The position numbers were made by a program, and so were the translations under genes. Of a stretch of 6,525 bases of DNA, positions 5,315 to 6,525 are shown one piece after another. The stretch covers positions 1-6,525 of the forward strand of contig JAEUSA010000381.1 in the NCBI GenBank assembly GCA_016788945.1, given 5' to 3'. The notes under the pieces are model-generated. The model saw only the letters and a list, made by a program, of their open reading frames with translations. It searched no databases and had not been told where the DNA came from. The stretch's first letter is position 1. Every line of letters starts with the position of its first letter. Origin of the DNA: Leptospiraceae bacterium (GTDB taxonomy: Bacteria > Spirochaetota > Leptospiria > Turneriellales > Turneriellaceae).

Positions 5315-6525
5315 TTAAAACCGGCCCAATTGCCGCATTAACTCAAGTTCACCGATATCAATTTTGCTGAGCCGGGCAATTTCACTGAGCGGAATATTGT
5401 TTTCCGTCAGCGCGCGCAAAGCCTGCCGCCGGTATCCATTGTCTTTTACCAGAGAATCGATTAAAAAATTGATCGTGTGTTGATCGAGGTCTTTAACCGC
5501 CAGAGTGTTGCGCGCTTCAGGGCGCTGAGAAACCTGCGCTGCAGCTCGCGCGACAGAAATATTGCCGGCAGTTTGCTGTTGCACGGGCGACATTCTCTGC
5601 GGTCGCGCTGCCATTGCCTGCGCGGGTACGTCAGCAGAGTCAGCGCGTACGCGGCCGTTTTGTGCAGAAAAAGAATCCCCTGCGGCAAAAAATTCGGCGC
5701 GCGCCTCGACTTCTGCACGTTCGCGCTCCGCCTTTTTTTCGGCTTTGATCTGTTCGGCACGGCGGAGAACCTCGGAAAAATTCGCCGCAGGTTTGGCCGG
5801 CTGTGGTTTTACTTCAGGCACTGCCGCCGCGCTCGCGGCCGGCATCGTAACGCTGTCATTTTTTGCTGCTTTGTCGCCAAATATGACGGGCTCTATCGCC
5901 TTCCCAAGTCGCGAAAAGAACTTCGCCATCGTCCGCTCGCCTTCGCTTTCATTTTCTGTAACTACAGGTTGTCTGATTGCTTTCGCCGCGGGCTGCTTCG
6001 AAAGCTGCACTTCGTCCTGCGCGTAGAGATCTTTCATTAATTCTTCTGCTATCGCCGAATCTTCTTCGTGGTATGCATCTTTGCGGCTCACCGCGGACGC
6101 TGGCATCTCTGCGGCGGAAAAATTTTGCGCAATCGTTGCGGCTTTCACCGAAGCAGATGCCTTTTGCCCACTCGGGACGGGCGTGGGCGCCGGGCGGACA
6201 GTTTTTTGCACGCTCGGTATCGGCTGCTTTGCGACCGGTTTACCCGCAGCCTGACGCGCTTTCGCGCCAACCGGTTTTTTCTGCGGCACAACCTTTTTGG
6301 CTTCCGTTTTGGTTCGTTGCCGGTTGACTGCCGGCGGCGCAACCTCGGCGGCGGGTGGATGAATATCTGTGCTGGCAATCGCTTCGTGTGTACGAACCGC
6401 ATCTTCATTGCGCTCGACCAATGTCTTAAACTGGCGGATGCGGTTTTCGAGCATGACGGAATAATTTTCCATCTCGCGGTAGAATTCCTGAATATCAGAA
6501 TGGATGCGCGTTTTGTAGAACTCTT
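5315..6525 (-). CDS. Disordered Ala/Lys/Pro-rich protein with HTH-like C-terminus (N-terminus outside window)
   Basis: The frame is open to the right edge: 17 further codons precede the first visible ATG at 6472, and they read as charged helix (FYKTRIHSDIQEFYRE) that runs on smoothly into MENYSVMLENRIRQF. The true start therefore lies beyond the window and 402 codons are visible. Counting from the Met at 6472: 1-32 is probable coiled coil; 38-130 is Pro/Ala/Lys/Gln rich and probably disordered; 131-152 is an acidic helix; 181-199 (MAKFFSRLGKAIEPVIFGD) is a hydrophobic island that could be an amphipathic helix or binding motif; 232-262 is a charged helix (Glu/Lys/Arg/Ala); 263-320 is again low complexity. 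Residues 327-385 form an ordered helical end containing NNIPLSEIARLSKIDIGELE, which looks like a small helix-turn-helix. A similar short tail occurs in SwrB/DUF6115-like proteins of other bacteria; this is only a resemblance. Function unknown. The membrane enzyme gene follows after 3 nt. Confidence 0.75.
   Translation of the reverse strand, partial: EFYKTRIHSDIQEFYREMENYSVMLENRIRQFKTLVERNEDAVRTHEAIASTDIHPPAAEVAPPAVNRQRTKTEAKKVVPQKKPVGAKARQAAGKPVAKQPIPSVQKTVRPAPTPVPSGQKASASVKAATIAQNFSAAEMPASAVSRKDAYHEEDSAIAEELMKDLYAQDEVQLSKQPAAKAIRQPVVTENESEGERTMAKFFSRLGKAIEPVIFGDKAAKNDSVTMPAASAAAVPEVKPQPAKPAANFSEVLRRAEQIKAEKKAERERAEVEARAEFFAAGDSFSAQNGRVRADSADVPAQAMAARPQRMSPVQQQTAGNISVARAAAQVSQRPEARNTLAVKDLDQHTINFLIDSLVKDNGYRRQALRALTENNIPLSEIARLSKIDIGELELMRQLGRF

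Noticed and set aside
5477..6040. 187- and 154-codon plus-strand open frames opposite the low-complexity gene
   Set aside because: They mirror the Ala/Lys/Pro-rich codons of the minus-strand gene, whose biased composition removes stop codons in other frames. No domain or ribosome binding site is visible.
5315..6472. ATG at 6472 as the true start of the low-complexity protein
   Set aside because: The frame is open for 17 more codons to the window edge with helix-like, coding-looking residues, so the gene very likely begins outside the window.
1..6525. CRISPR array, tRNA, insertion sequence, phage or toxin-antitoxin genes
   Set aside because: No spaced direct repeats, cloverleaf, terminal inverted repeats, transposase motifs or small paired genes were seen on either strand.

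Overview
The window holds three complete genes and one partial gene on the minus strand, packed as an apparent operon. The 3' end of a plus-strand gene runs into them from the left edge. Base composition is slightly above 50% GC by eye, coding density is close to 100%, and no gene-free stretch exceeds a few tens of bases. I see no tRNA, rRNA, CRISPR array, insertion sequence or phage signal. My best guess is a Gram-negative, diderm bacterium, possibly a spirochaete of the Leptospirales (Turneriella/Leptonema-like). That rests on an OmpA-type protein with PD40 repeats and a long membrane-bound spermidine-synthase-like protein, and on recalled protein style rather than any search.

Layout, left to right. 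Positions 1-147 (+) are the last 48 codons of a UbiA-type prenyltransferase. It converges, with only 7 bp between stop codons, on a minus-strand gene at 155-2287. That gene encodes a secreted PD40/OmpA envelope protein. Upstream of it on the minus strand is a class I DNA photolyase (stop at 2314, start near 3663-3672). Next is a seven-helix membrane protein with a spermidine-synthase catalytic domain (3695-5311). Last is a long, disordered, Ala/Lys/Pro-rich protein with a helix-turn-helix-like C-terminus (from 5315 to beyond 6525), whose N-terminus lies outside the window.

Transcription order is: disordered HTH-like protein, membrane aminopropyltransferase-like protein (3-nt gap), photolyase (about 22-31 nt gap), OmpA/PD40 protein (26-nt gap). 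The spacing suggests co-transcription from a promoter beyond the right edge. The products belong to different processes (unknown, polyamine-type chemistry at the membrane, light-driven DNA repair, outer-envelope anchoring), so the order reads as a housekeeping string rather than a dedicated system.

The most unusual point is that the photolyase reading frame clearly encodes the family's N-terminal WFRRDLR motif but has no ATG, GTG or TTG before it. The nearest conventional start (TTG at 3600) would delete the first beta strand of the antenna domain. The gene therefore uses a very rare ATT/ATC start, carries a one-base lesion, or has a sequence error at that point. I found no convincing evidence of a wholly new multi-gene system.
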